The translations under genes and the position numbers were made by a program. From assembly GCA_030704615.1 (NCBI GenBank), contig JAKLZA010000295.1, positions 1-47,000 of the forward strand: DNA of 47,000 bases, in the 5' to 3' direction. Source of the stretch: Takakia lepidozioides. Lineage: Eukaryota; Streptophyta; Takakiopsida; Takakiales; Takakiaceae. The notes beneath the pieces were generated by a model. That model saw only the letters and a list, made by a program, of their open reading frames with translations, was not told where the DNA came from and did no database searches. This document shows positions 1-9,400 of this stretch, piece after piece (positions within the stretch are counted from its first letter, which is position 1; every line of letters starts with the position of its first letter).

Positions 1-1260
1 GAAGCAAGTTAGAGAAAGACATTGACGGATCAAGAGAAGACAACCCTGAGACAGGCTGCGAAGCTAAAGCTGGAGGAGAGGAGAAAGCTGCGGAATCGGA
101 GACCAAAGGGGTGTCCGTACCATTTGACTAATATTAGGGGAAGCAAAAGTAAAGTTGAAGACCGCAAGGAGAGTACGAGGCTGCAGGCCATGTCAAGAGA
201 GAAATGGCGGACAATGCCGTGTAATCTTCCTGCGAGACAGAGAGGGTGCAATGACGAAAGACTTTCAGAAAAAGGAGACCAACTAGAATTTGATGCTGAA
301 TCTAAAAAAGAGATGGTGGCAACATCAGACTCAAGCCAGCCACTGAGATCAGCAGCGCGCTTGTTCCACAACACACAGCGCATGTTACAATCAACAGCAA
401 ACGCAGGAACCGGCAGCTCATCGACATAGACAAATGCATCAGTGCCGAGGGCTTTCTCCCCGTAACTGGAATGGGCCGGGGACCCGCAAGCTCCAGCACA
501 AAGTCCAGTGCTTCCCGCTGGTAATCCTCCTCAGTGAGTTTATCGTTAGCCACCAAGGCCTCGAACAGACTGTGAGTGACCCCTCGCCTATACATGGCGT
601 CCATAAACATGTCTTTCCTCCCCCTCTCTTGGTGCGCAAGCCTGCAAGCAATCACGGAATGTTGACACCACTCTCTCTCACAGCGAGACACTACTGAGTG
701 CCACAGTTCCCTCCCTCTCTCTCTCTCACTCTCGGTATGCAGAAGACTGGAGCAAGGTGTGAATTATAGGGCACGTGGCCAGGGAACCTAGGAAACCATA
801 TAGAACGTAGGGAACCGGGAACCAGTTACCAGATAGTTTGGGTGTAACTTTAAATTTTTAAATTTGAAAACCTTAAAAAAAAAAAAAAAAAACAGGGCAT
901 TTTGATCTAATTTAAATGATTTAAAGCCAAATTGGTCATATCTTTGTCAAATGGACTCTGTTTGACCCAGTTTTTGGGGGGATAGCTGCAGAAAGGGGAT
1001 ATCTACCTATCTAGACCCGGTTTTTGTTTTTGGGACTCTGCTAGAAATCTATGGAATTTTTAGAGTGTGAGTGTGCCATGAAAGATCCACAATCCTGTTT
1101 CTAGAACCTGTTCTGGTCTACATGAGAGATAAATCTGGGGATGTACTCCTTGTATGGCTGGGGGAAATGAGGACGTAATTGAAGGGCAGGTCTCTTCTCT
1201 TAGCCTGTGCACACAAGGGGACAGGATTTATGTTTCCCAAGGAACTCAGACTGAGAACAG
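1..1260. other. No recognised gene; simple repeats
   Basis: I recognise no gene with confidence here. A CT-rich microsatellite lies at about 710-733 and an 18-base A tract at 875-892. Open frames exist on both strands in the first 700 bases, but only the minus-strand frame (listed separately) has protein-like composition. The stretch from 900 to 1260 is AT-rich and non-coding in appearance. No copy of the LTR sequence found at 9973-10480 is visible here, so the 5' LTR of the downstream gypsy element cannot be placed. Confidence 0.5.
302..720 (-). pseudogene. Possible coding fragment, unrecognised
   Basis: A minus-strand frame runs open from the CT microsatellite to a stop at 302. Its central part (roughly 430-690) looks like real protein: charged helices and a balanced composition, with stretches such as MFMDAMYRRG and ALDFVLELAGPRP. 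The last 40 residues turn hydrophobic and look like non-coding read-through. There is no ATG at a sensible place; translation would have to enter from upstream through the microsatellite. I do not recognise the family. It could be a decayed exon or a retroelement gag remnant. Low confidence that it is a gene at all. Confidence 0.25.
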
Positions 1261-1892
1261 TTGGACGAGTTGATTGCATACTGGGAGTCAGGCATTAGCA
1301 GTAGACAACAGACTGCTGTAATTGGCATTGAGGGCCTCAATATCGCCTTGGACAGTCAGAACTCTGTTGGAGCCAGCAGTTCTGCAGCTGTAGGTGAAAT
1401 ACCAAAGTGGGTGAAAGCTAGGCTTGGAACACAGCCAAAGACAGCCCCGGGGACCAAGGTGTTCAGCCACAAGGCCGTGGTGTACTGGAGCAGAGGAGCA
1501 GGAGCTACACAAGTTTGTGCAATCAGACATGGTTGCAGCCGGATACGCTCTGCACAGGGCAACCACGAGCGGGGGTTCATTAGCAATGACATGTTTGTTG
1601 TGCGTGAAGGAGATGCAGTCATTCGCAATGAGGACACCCGCAACCGTCTCAAAGCTTTCGAGTTGAGAGACTATCAGACCCTACCTTTGTTTTCTTAGTG
1701 TTCAGTGAGCGGGAGATAGGGGAGTATTGCTTTGTCTCTACCTGGCAGAAAGAGGAGGAGGGTTGGTTAGAGCGAGCTACTGTAGCTTGGGACAAGGTTA
1801 GTGGCAGGTTTCTGGACATAGATATACCTCCTACACCTTACCATCATGCAGAGCGAGGCACTTTGAGAGAAGTCTGGCAGTTGATAGCATAG
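1261..1892 (+). other. Unrecognised ORF pair upstream of gag
   Basis: Two plus-strand frames abut here: 1261-1698 (145 codons) and 1698-1892 in another frame (64 codons). The first has ordinary protein composition (for example FVVREGDAVIRNED near its end). The second is rich in Trp, Glu and Thr (GWLERATVAWDKVSG). They may be one reading frame broken by a one-base shift near 1698, as happens repeatedly elsewhere in the window. I recognise no domain. Their position just upstream of gag allows them to be 5' sequence of the gypsy element or of an older insertion. Confidence 0.25.
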
Positions 1893-2378
1893 ATCAGGAT
1901 TAGATCTTGCTTGGTCGGGCTTCTATTCTTCCCCTCCATCTCTGTACTATTTTCATTACCTTGTACTTGTAGTTGCCAAAGCCTCTCTTGGTGGAGGCCA
2001 GTCAGTCCGGGGTTTTGGGCTGGGCTATTCTGCAGGATCAGCATTGCAGCTGGATTTTGGTGTGGGGGTGTTGATGTTTTGATTTCTTGTGTTTGGATCC
2101 CCCCCAACACCTGCATGCTTGACTGTGCGCCATGTTGGTTTTGTGTGGGCGCTTGCTTTCATAGGGATTAGGCCGGATTTGATCCCGGTCAATCCTAGAG
2201 TATGCTGTCGGTGGTGAGGCTGGAGTGATGACCAGCAAGACCACCAGTGTTTCTTCTATGGTGAGGCTGGGTTGATGACCAGCCAACCATAGGAGTTCTT
2301 GCGGTGGATGACCCTTAAACTGCAACAGGTGCCCACCCGTGTCACTATTAGATTAGTACTAGAGCCTTATAGTGTCAC
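1893..2378 (+). other. Gag leader with a small duplicated motif
   Basis: No coding sequence is supported. The motif GGTGAGGCTGG followed by TTGATGACCAGC or a near match occurs twice, at about 2212-2238 and 2261-2288, as an imperfect tandem duplication. No tRNA-complementary primer binding site of the usual initiator-Met type is recognisable, so the 5' boundary of the gypsy element stays open. Confidence 0.4.
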
Positions 2379-3980
2379 GTGGAGGAGGTGCACATTGTGA
2401 GTGTCATTACGGAGTTACCCAAGGGTTTTGAGGGGAGTACGGCTACAGGCAGTAACAGTGAGAGTGGGTTCACAAGACGAGGTATTTGGTTCAGACCACC
2501 TTCACCGCCACCCTCAATTACTGTAGAGTCAGACACAGACTCGGAGGCTTCATCAACAGGTGTGCACTTTCATTCGCCATTGTTGTGGGACGACATGGAG
2601 GAGATGTATGGAGCTACCAAGGGGCCTCGTAGGTACTCTGGAGCTGTGGGCACAATCGAGTTGGATGACTTTATCCAGGAGTTCGACAGCTGGTGTGATT
2701 TGCAGCAGATGCGCAATCCACAGCTATTCACCCCATTCATGGCGTGGAAGGGACTGTTCCAGCATTTGGAAGGCCCGCCTATGGACGATTACCACGAGTT
2801 CAGGCGAGGACATGAAGCAGAGATTGAGGAGTGGAGGATGTATTGGTCACCTGACTACGTCTCCATTACTCGAGGCACGACGCGACCAGTAGCTGCATCA
2901 GTACCAATAGCTCCCACTGCCAGCACTAGTAGTGGAGCAAGTAGTGCTGGTACTTCTGCAGGTGGTACCAGTTCAAAAGGTGCTACTACTCCTCCTGCCA
3001 CGACTACAACACATGTGCCTAGATTCAACCCGGTGGTGGAGTTCTTCCAGGAGTTGCGGAGGAACTACCAAGGTGTACGGACAGAGAAGCTGCGAAGTTT
3101 GCAAGACTTCCAGCGCAAACCCAGTGAGAGCCTGCGAGAGGCGTACACTCGTATGAGGCGCTTGATAAGTGTGACCCAAGGGGTTACTGAAGCTCAGGCA
3201 ATCCAGTTTTGGTATGGAATTCTGGACAAGGAGCTCAAGAGAAGGGTGCGAGATGCAACCCTGTTACAAGCAGCCCAACCCACATTAGCAGATGTGTTTC
3301 TGCTGGCTGAGCGGATTGAGCTCAACATGGTGGAGGAGCGAGTTGTTACAATTGGATTTGGCAAGGACATGCCTGCACGGGGCACAGCTGTCAGCCCACA
3401 GGCACAAGGGACTGCCCAACAGCGTGGTCAGGGGGGCAAGGTTGCCCAGCCCAAGTTCCATGGAGCTTACAGGGGACCTCAGGTGCAGAGGCCCGTGGCA
3501 TCTTTTGCAGGCCAACAGCAACCAGGGGTGATATGTTGGACATGTGGAGGACCCCATGTCAAGAGAGATTGCCCAGAGAGTGGCAAAAGGCCGGCACAAG
3601 CACAGCCTGCACAGTTGCAGTGTGGGCATTGTGGCAAGTATGGGCATGGAGATGCCCAGTGTTATGACTTGCATCCTGAGTTGCGCCCAGGCCAGTTCCA
3701 AGGGAACAATGGTGGCCGGGGGCGAGGTGGACCAGCCCAAAGAGGACGAGGTGGTCGGGCACGAGGTGCAGGCCAAGGGCAAGCTCCACATGGCCAAGGA
3801 CGCGGAGGTCAGGGTGTTGACCAAGGCATGGCCAATCGGCTTCAGCAGCTAGAGCAGAGGCTCGCTGCCATGGCTATAGCTCAGGCGGTACCGGCTCCAG
3901 GCGGGATGGTCCACCTCCTGCTCCTGAGGGAGGAGATATGGGAGGCATGGGATTCATGTGCGGAGCAGCACTACCACTAG
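2379..3980 (+). CDS. Gag polyprotein (capsid and nucleocapsid)
   Basis: Structural protein that assembles the virus-like particle and packages element RNA. Residues about 90-180 and 219-315 look like the retrotransposon gag capsid region: helical, with the FFQELRRNYQGVR and SLREAYTRMRRLI type of composition seen in plant gypsy Gag. Two CCHC zinc knuckles follow: one at about 386-398 (C-X2-C-X3-H-X4-C, starting CWTCGGPH) and one at about 414-427 with canonical C-X2-C-X4-H-X4-C spacing. The C-terminus is an RGG-rich basic tail that probably binds RNA. An acidic Ser/Pro-rich segment occupies the first 80 residues. The first ATG is used. The frame overlaps the next one, which lies at -1 relative to gag. 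No canonical slippery heptamer is visible in the overlap, so the shift looks more like an indel near 3900 than programmed frameshifting. Confidence 0.85.
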   Translation: MEEVHIVSVITELPKGFEGSTATGSNSESGFTRRGIWFRPPSPPPSITVESDTDSEASSTGVHFHSPLLWDDMEEMYGATKGPRRYSGAVGTIELDDFIQEFDSWCDLQQMRNPQLFTPFMAWKGLFQHLEGPPMDDYHEFRRGHEAEIEEWRMYWSPDYVSITRGTTRPVAASVPIAPTASTSSGASSAGTSAGGTSSKGATTPPATTTTHVPRFNPVVEFFQELRRNYQGVRTEKLRSLQDFQRKPSESLREAYTRMRRLISVTQGVTEAQAIQFWYGILDKELKRRVRDATLLQAAQPTLADVFLLAERIELNMVEERVVTIGFGKDMPARGTAVSPQAQGTAQQRGQGGKVAQPKFHGAYRGPQVQRPVASFAGQQQPGVICWTCGGPHVKRDCPESGKRPAQAQPAQLQCGHCGKYGHGDAQCYDLHPELRPGQFQGNNGGRGRGGPAQRGRGGRARGAGQGQAPHGQGRGGQGVDQGMANRLQQLEQRLAAMAIAQAVPAPGGMVHLLLLREEIWEAWDSCAEQHYH

Positions 3981-6262
3981 AGCAGGTGGAGTCTGCTGCA
4001 GCCGTGACTCGAGGAGCAGCACGAGTTCCTGAGCCACGAGGTGCAGAGGTGGAATTGGATCCACAGCGTGGGGAGGCAAGCCGTCAGGCGAGGCTTCCTC
4101 AGTCATTCACATTGGCGGAGACTGTGTCGACGCCATCCATGGCACCTAGTTCTCGCCCGACTGTTACCGAGGCGGAGGTTACTATGCCATTGGGGAGAGC
4201 TACACGTGCAGCACTGACACCTGCTACCAAGGCTAGTGCAGCCGGTGTGTTATTGGGGGCAGCCACCTCTGTGTGTCAAGCCCCACTGTTCTCGGCAACC
4301 ATGATTGCGACGCCGGGGGTAAGACCAGCTGCAGTGTTCAGACTAGCAGCAACACTCTGTGAGAGTGGGGAGGTCACTTCATCTTCTGCGGAGTTAGTGG
4401 AAGGTGTAGTGGCAGAGGGATCCTCGGATTTGAGGGTCAAGACTGCCACGGCTGCGCCCTGGCAAGCTGCAGCTGCCAGGTTGACGGAGCTGCCAGCTAG
4501 GCCAGCCTTTGAGCGCGCCATGGTGACACCTGGAGTTGTCTTGTTAGACAACCAGGGAGGCATTTTCACTTTGAGTGGACCGGCAGGCAAGAAGTACCGG
4601 CCACTGCGGGTCTTGTTGGACTCGGGAGCTCAGCCACTGATGTTGGGCAGAGCTGCTATTGCAGGTTTGGGCCTCATGGAGGCGGATATGGAGCCTTGTC
4701 CTTTCCAGATACAGACATCTCTGGGAGGATCAGAGCAGGCTCGGGGCATGACACGGCATCAGTTGGCCATTAGACTGCAGCCGGATCATCCTATCGATGG
4801 CTCAGTAATGCGAGCCAAGGCCATTGTGACAGACGCGGTCTCTTACGATGTCCTCGTTGGTGGGGCAGTGTTATACCCCATGGGCTTCACCCTGGACTTT
4901 TGGGAGGAGTCAGCATCCTACAGGCCTGGATGGCAGTCAGGCGATGGTCGCCGTGCACAGCTCCCTGTGACATTCATTGGGGGTATAGCGGCTGCCCAGC
5001 GGGGCAAGATGCCAACACTAGCCGCCTTTACAGCTGCAGTTAGTTGGCCTGGAGAGTTGCTGGAAGGCAATGCCCATGCAGAGGATGTGCCACCTCCAGC
5101 AGAGCAGGATGACATGCATGGTATGGCGGAGTTGCCTGCCATGGTTGCTCACACTCCATTGTGGGGTACGAGCAAGGATTTGCAGCAGGTTGCTGATCGA
5201 CGGGTGCAACAAGCCTGGGTAGAGGCTTTTGTACCGTCAGGAGAGGAGGAGAGTGCGGGTATTGCACCAGGACCACCTCAGTTGTCACCATTGGATACCA
5301 CACCTATTGTGTGGCAGTATCCGGATGAAGGCATTTGCCTTCTGGACTTGTTTGGCGGGATCAGCACCGGATTGGCTGCTGTGCTACAGGCAGGTGTGCG
5401 GGTAAGGCGTTACCTGTATGTGGAGAGGGATGAGACTGCACGACGCGTCTCACTGCGCCATGTTGCTCAGTTGGTACAGCAGTACCCTGCTTTGTTGCCA
5501 GTGTCTGCAGTTCGTGGATACCAACAAGCCTTGCCAGCAGACATTTCGTTGCTGGGGGCACCGGATTTGGAGCAGGTTGGCTCCATTGATCTGGTAGTGG
5601 CAGGTTGGCCCTGCCAAGGGCATTCATCAGCCGGGCATGGCAATGGATTGCGAGACTCGAGGACGGGTCTGTTTTGGGAGATGGTGCGGATTTTGCGCCA
5701 CTTGCAGCTTCATCAAGCTGTATCGCCAGCATACATCTTGGAGAATGTGCCACTGATGGGCGATTCTCGGGCCAGGGTGATGGCCAGTGTGCATCAAGTC
5801 CGGTCGTGGCTTGGGTCAGCAGTGCTGCTGGATGCAGCTGCAGTGGGATCACGGGCTCATCGTCCACGGCTATGGTGGACTAACTTGATGCCACCCGCAC
5901 TGCTCAAGCGTGCATTTGATGGGGTGCAGCGGCCAGCACACCTCACCGTGGATGGCATTTTGGACACAGGGAGGCAGTCTCAACGTGTGAGACACGATGA
6001 CCGTTCGCCTTTGGCAGTGGTCAACAGGGTGGGTCAACCACGAGCAACATTACCTACACTGCTCAGCTTCCCAGGATCCCATGCTTTTCGGGATGGTGGA
6101 CCTGGCCTCCTGTGGGATGCTCAGTTGCAGCAGTTAGTGGAGCCTAATGCCGACGAGCGAGAGCGGGCTATGGGGTTTTCCACTGGGACCACGGCGGTGC
6201 CTTCTCTTTCTGAGGCATCACGCGTCAGGTGTTGGGGCAAGCAATGGATCTCAATTGCTTGA
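3938..6262 (+). CDS. Protease - DNA methyltransferase fusion part of Pol
   Basis: This frame is open from 3821, overlapping gag; the first ATG is at 3938. An Ala/Thr-rich linker of about 200 residues leads to a retropepsin-like aspartic protease with LLDSGAQ (catalytic Asp at about residue 228) and a later hydrophobic YDVLVGG segment. From about residue 463 to the end lies a cytosine-5 DNA methyltransferase. Motif I is LDLFGGISTG, motif IV is WPCQGHS with catalytic Cys at about residue 559, motif VI is LENVP with Glu at about 602, and motif VIII is AHRPRLWW around residues 641-647. An ERERAMGF segment precedes the end. The expected motif X is missing from this frame but is present in the next one from 6223, so a single base appears to be lost near 6218-6223. 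Protease would cut the polyprotein; the methyltransferase would transfer a methyl group from S-adenosylmethionine to cytosine C5. Confidence 0.88.
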   Translation: MGGMGFMCGAALPLEQVESAAAVTRGAARVPEPRGAEVELDPQRGEASRQARLPQSFTLAETVSTPSMAPSSRPTVTEAEVTMPLGRATRAALTPATKASAAGVLLGAATSVCQAPLFSATMIATPGVRPAAVFRLAATLCESGEVTSSSAELVEGVVAEGSSDLRVKTATAAPWQAAAARLTELPARPAFERAMVTPGVVLLDNQGGIFTLSGPAGKKYRPLRVLLDSGAQPLMLGRAAIAGLGLMEADMEPCPFQIQTSLGGSEQARGMTRHQLAIRLQPDHPIDGSVMRAKAIVTDAVSYDVLVGGAVLYPMGFTLDFWEESASYRPGWQSGDGRRAQLPVTFIGGIAAAQRGKMPTLAAFTAAVSWPGELLEGNAHAEDVPPPAEQDDMHGMAELPAMVAHTPLWGTSKDLQQVADRRVQQAWVEAFVPSGEEESAGIAPGPPQLSPLDTTPIVWQYPDEGICLLDLFGGISTGLAAVLQAGVRVRRYLYVERDETARRVSLRHVAQLVQQYPALLPVSAVRGYQQALPADISLLGAPDLEQVGSIDLVVAGWPCQGHSSAGHGNGLRDSRTGLFWEMVRILRHLQLHQAVSPAYILENVPLMGDSRARVMASVHQVRSWLGSAVLLDAAAVGSRAHRPRLWWTNLMPPALLKRAFDGVQRPAHLTVDGILDTGRQSQRVRHDDRSPLAVVNRVGQPRATLPTLLSFPGSHAFRDGGPGLLWDAQLQQLVEPNADERERAMGFSTGTTAVPSLSEASRVRCWGKQWISIA

Positions 6263-6300
6263 CCTGGATTATCAGCTTGGCTATGGCTGAGCAACGTAGA
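5324..6300 (+). other. DNMT3/DRM-like cytosine-5 methyltransferase domain
   Basis: This is the domain extent across the frame change. The motif order I, IV, VI, VIII, X is that of the DNMT3 type. Motif I with the GL..VL...G..V.RY pattern, ENV followed by MG-S, the AHR-R-W-N motif VIII and the C-terminal RQVLGQAMDL motif X all resemble animal DNMT3 more than DNMT1 in composition and spacing. Motif IV, PCQG, is more like DNMT1 and bacterial enzymes than the DNMT3 PCN. All catalytic residues I can identify are intact. No regulatory domain (PWWP, BAH, UBA) is attached, and the recognition region between motifs VIII and X is about 90 residues. Assignment to the C5 family is near certain; assignment to the DNMT3/DRM branch is by eye. 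Confidence 0.88.
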
Positions 6301-6579
6301 GTGCGGAGTGCACTTCCCTTCATGGTCTCTCTGCCTACCGAGACGGTACATGCAGCGAGTGGGGGCGAGCCGGTGAGGACCACGGGGTGTAGACATCCAT
6401 GGCACACGTGGGAGGTGCTCGAGGTTCAGAGGGAGTTGGCAGCCAAGGCAGCTGTGATGGATGAGGTTGGGGATTCTTCTCGGGTTGAGGAGGTTCTCAA
6501 TGATGAGATGATGGGGCAGGATGAGGCCTTGTCATTGACTGAGCAGGAAGGGAGTACTGCTCAAGAGGTTGCAGCATAG
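6214..6579 (+). CDS. Methyltransferase C-terminus and linker to RT
   Basis: This frame is open from 6214. It starts with a good DNMT motif X (RQVLGQAMDLNCLTW) that completes the domain broken off in the preceding frame. An acidic, Glu/Val-rich linker of about 90 residues follows and ends at a TAG (6577-6579). The same frame continues directly into the RT domain, so the linker and RT were originally one reading frame interrupted only by this amber codon. The linker has no recognisable domain and may be a spacer removed by the element protease. Confidence 0.75.
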   Translation, partial: GITRQVLGQAMDLNCLTWIISLAMAEQRRVRSALPFMVSLPTETVHAASGGEPVRTTGCRHPWHTWEVLEVQRELAAKAAVMDEVGDSSRVEEVLNDEMMGQDEALSLTEQEGSTAQEVAA

Positions 6580-6585
6580 CAACCA
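6577..6585 (+). promoter_or_regulatory. Amber stop in a TMV-type readthrough context
   Basis: The stop reads TAG followed by CAACCA. This matches exactly the hexanucleotide rule CAR-YYA that follows the leaky UAG of tobacco mosaic virus and related plant viruses. The codons on either side are in one frame: methyltransferase tail before, RT after, with no other stop. The signal could therefore let a minority of ribosomes make the RT-integrase part, keeping it below Gag-protease-methyltransferase in amount. The alternative is a plain C-to-T mutation of a CAG glutamine codon. The sequence alone cannot separate these. Confidence 0.5.
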
Positions 6586-8094
6586 CGGGACGCGTCCTCT
6601 ACCTCTAAGCCCACTGGACTTAAGGTTGCAGTTACGGAGGACAATTGGGAGCCTGACATTGGACCCATTGTCACCGGAGGAGAGAGACGACGTATACGGC
6701 GGTTCCTGAGGGCTTACAGGAATTGCTTTGCCTTCAGTTTGAAGGACTTGGGAGCACTGAAGGGTCAAGAGATCCGTATTGAGTTGGCCACTGACACGCC
6801 AATCTTTCGGAGACCCTATAGATACAGTGACATGGAGAGGTCTTTGATTCAGATGAGGACTCAAGATCTCTGGGAGGCAGGTTTGGTGGAGCTCTCTGGT
6901 GGAGAGTATGCTTCAGCCACAGTGATGCCAGCTAAGAAGGATGTCTATGGCAATTGGACGGAGAGACGTATGTGCGGTGATTACCGGCCTGTAAATCGTC
7001 AGACCAAGTCCGATAGGTATGCCATGCCAACACCAGAGGAGATCTTTGATGCCATTGGGCATTCCAAGGTCTTTAGCACGTTGGATTTACGATCCGGATA
7101 TCACCAGTTGCCGATCAAGGAGGCGGATAAGCAAAAGACGGCATTCTGGGGGATCAATGAGCACGGGAAGGATTGCCTATACCAGTGGCGGTTCTTACCA
7201 TTTGGGCTTAAAAACGCTCCCGCTGAGTTTCAAAGAGTCATGGACAGGATTCTAGCAGGGGTGGAGTTTGCTCGGTGCTACATAGATGACATCATCATCT
7301 TTAGTGCTACGGTGGAGGAGCATGAGAGACACCTTCAGGGGGTATTTGAGCGCTTGAGGACGCACGGATTGAAGTTACATCCGGGCAAGTGCAAGTTTTT
7401 CCACAACCAGATTGAGTATCTCGGTCACATGATATATCCTGGAGGATTGGGGGTACAGCAGACTAAGGTAGAGTCCATTGCACAGGTTCCACGCCCCACG
7501 GATGTGAGCCGAGTTCGAGCTTTCATGGGGTTAGCAAACTATTACAGACGGTTTGTTAAGGGATTTAGTGCCATTGCAAAGGCTCTAACCAAGCTGACCA
7601 AGGTGGACCAGGAGTGGCAGTGGGAAGATGAGCAAGAACAAGCTTTTCAAGAGCTCAAGGCGAGGTTGACCTCGGCGCCCATCTTGAGACGACCTATCAG
7701 GGGGCGTCCTTTTCAGCTGCATACAGATTGGAGCATGCTGGGGCTTGGAGCGGTGCTCACACAGGTGGATGATGAGGGAAGAGAGTTTGTAGTGGCTTAT
7801 GCTAGCCGCTCGAACAATGCTGCAGAGTCTAAGTATAGCTCATATGAGGGAGAATGCTTAGCTGCAGTGTGGGCCGTGGCACACTTCAGGTGCTATCTAT
7901 ACGGCAATCTCTTCACCCTTGTCACGGATCACCAACCACTCAAGTGGTTGATGGAGTCAGACAAGCTTACGGGGAAGCTTGCACGGTGGGCACTCATCCT
8001 TCAAGAGTATGACTTTCAGGTGGTGCATCGACCGGGTGGTCAATCGCAATGCAGATGGGTTGAGTCGCAATCCATGCACGAGCCAACAGGATGA
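6580..8094 (+). CDS. Reverse transcriptase - RNase H part of Pol
   Basis: Copies element RNA into DNA and degrades the RNA strand. The first ATG of this piece is at 6739, but the coding frame runs unbroken from 6580. Counting from 6739, the RT fingers and palm include the FSTLDLRSGYHQ segment, the FLPFGLKNAP segment and the catalytic YIDD at about residues 181-184. RNase H follows with Asp at about 330 (HTDWSMLG), Glu at about 372 and Asp at about 397 (VTDHQPLKW). The tether and thumb are present (VRAFMGLANYYRRF). All catalytic residues I can identify are intact. The final 15 residues are out of frame: the normal continuation to the integrase (NRNADGLSR) lies in the next frame, implying one extra G near 8036 in a run of GGTGG. 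Confidence 0.93.
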   Translation, partial: QPRDASSTSKPTGLKVAVTEDNWEPDIGPIVTGGERRRIRRFLRAYRNCFAFSLKDLGALKGQEIRIELATDTPIFRRPYRYSDMERSLIQMRTQDLWEAGLVELSGGEYASATVMPAKKDVYGNWTERRMCGDYRPVNRQTKSDRYAMPTPEEIFDAIGHSKVFSTLDLRSGYHQLPIKEADKQKTAFWGINEHGKDCLYQWRFLPFGLKNAPAEFQRVMDRILAGVEFARCYIDDIIIFSATVEEHERHLQGVFERLRTHGLKLHPGKCKFFHNQIEYLGHMIYPGGLGVQQTKVESIAQVPRPTDVSRVRAFMGLANYYRRFVKGFSAIAKALTKLTKVDQEWQWEDEQEQAFQELKARLTSAPILRRPIRGRPFQLHTDWSMLGLGAVLTQVDDEGREFVVAYASRSNNAAESKYSSYEGECLAAVWAVAHFRCYLYGNLFTLVTDHQPLKWLMESDKLTGKLARWALILQEYDFQVVHRPGGQSQCRWVESQSMHEPTG

Positions 8095-9400
8095 CACTGG
8101 AGCTCGGTGGCATGGTGAGACGGACGAGGAGATGGTGCCCGGATGGCATGCATCTGCATTTCTGTGTATCTTGGCAGCGGAAGGCCAGGTTGGACCTGCA
8201 ACAGGGATGACTGTAGATCAAGTGTCTGAGGACCCTGAGGCCAGCAATGAGCAAGGTGGCGCCAAAGATATACATGAGGATTCAGTTGTGTTGGACTACC
8301 TCCGCACTGGAGACACGACAGCCACTGTGACTGCCAAGGAGAGGGATCGGATCCTACAACGAGCCAAGAGGTTCAAGTGGGAGGGGACACACCTGCTCCG
8401 AGTGTGGGAGGATGGTCGAGTGAGGATTGTGCCTCACCCAACACAGCGGGCACGGTTAGTGCGCCATGCCCATGAGGAGTTGGGGCATTTTGGGGTGCGA
8501 TGCACTCATAGTCTACTGCAGGGGCAGTTTTGGTGGCGTGGTATGCACACAGAGGTGCAACAATTTGTGGCTAGGTGCATGGTGTGTGACAGGGTGCGTG
8601 CTTCATTCAACGCCCCTACTCCACAATTGCACCCTCTTCCGATCATGGGATTGGGCTACAGGTGGAGTCTTGACTTCGCAGGGCCGTTGCCACTAACCAT
8701 GCGCCACAACAAGTACGTGTTGGTGATGGTGGAGCACTTCTCCAAGTGGATTGAATTGGTTCCATTGCCTGATAAGGCTAGTGAGGGAGCTGCGTATGCA
8801 TTCTTGGATTGTGTGCTTAGCCGATTCGGTGCTCCAGCTGAGGTACTCACGGACCAAGGGAGAGAGTTCTTGGGGGAGTTTCAGGCGTTGTGTGACAAGG
8901 CCTTGATAGACCACCGCACCACTTCTCGGGATCATCCTGAGGCCGATGGCTTGGCAGAGAGAGTTGTTCAGATAGTAAAGAGGGATTTGCGCAAGTATGG
9001 CTTGCAGAAGGGACACCTAGGAGATTGGGACCTTCAGTTACCCTGGTTAGCCATGGGCTACAGGTTCAGCAAGCAAGCATCACTTGCCTCCTTCTCACCA
9101 TACTTTCTTCTCTTTGGCCGAGAGCCGGATTTGCCTACATCCATTCGCAGAGAAGCTGCTACAGTTCTTAACCTTGACGATCCGGACGTGTGGGCACGTG
9201 CATGTGAGCAGCGTGCAGAGTTGTTCAAGAGAGTCATGCCCATGGCTTTCGAGAACCTTGCCATTGCACAACACCGTGATACGTTGAGGTATGCTACCAT
9301 ACGTGGTGGGGGCTATCGTCCTGGGGTTCGGAGATTCAACCCTGGTGACTATGTCTATCTGCAGCAGACTGCTCCTACGACCCTGGATGTGACTGCATGA
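8037..9400 (+). CDS. Integrase part of Pol
   Basis: Inserts the cDNA into the genome. The usable frame begins about 8037 with the conserved NADGLSR that joins RNase H to integrase; an upstream ATG at 7979 in this frame is only shadow. The N-terminal zinc-binding HHCC domain is visible as H-X4-H (AHEELGH) and C-X2-C (CMVC). The catalytic core has Asp at 8672 (SLDFAGP), Asp at 8852 (LTDQGREF) and Glu at 8957 (DGLAER), with about 34 residues between the last two, one fewer than usual. The C-terminal SH3-like region starts near FNPGDYVYL and is cut by a TGA at 9398-9400. The same frame continues as a typical integrase tail and PHD finger, so the TGA is best read as CGA (Arg) changed by C to T at a CG site. 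Confidence 0.92.

Noticed and set aside
22-429. A 135-codon plus-strand frame at the window start
   Set aside because: Low-complexity basic composition, no domain, and it overlaps antisense a frame with better protein character; not supported as a gene.
1-2378. Search for a 5' LTR matching 9973-10480 and for a primer binding site
   Set aside because: No matching stretch or initiator-tRNA complement could be seen by eye, so no 5' boundary is claimed.
3821-3980. Programmed -1 frameshift between gag and the protease frame
   Set aside because: No X-XXY-YYZ slippery heptamer is visible in the overlap, and the other frame changes in this element are clearly indels, so decay or assembly error is the simpler view.
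4276-5867. Long minus-strand frames opposite the protease and methyltransferase
   Set aside because: They have no recognisable domains and lie wholly antisense to a frame with clear catalytic motifs.
5324-6300. Bacterial restriction-modification methyltransferase or contamination
   Set aside because: It is fused in frame to a retropepsin and lies inside a complete gypsy gene order, and the motif VI and VIII blocks resemble eukaryotic DNMT3.
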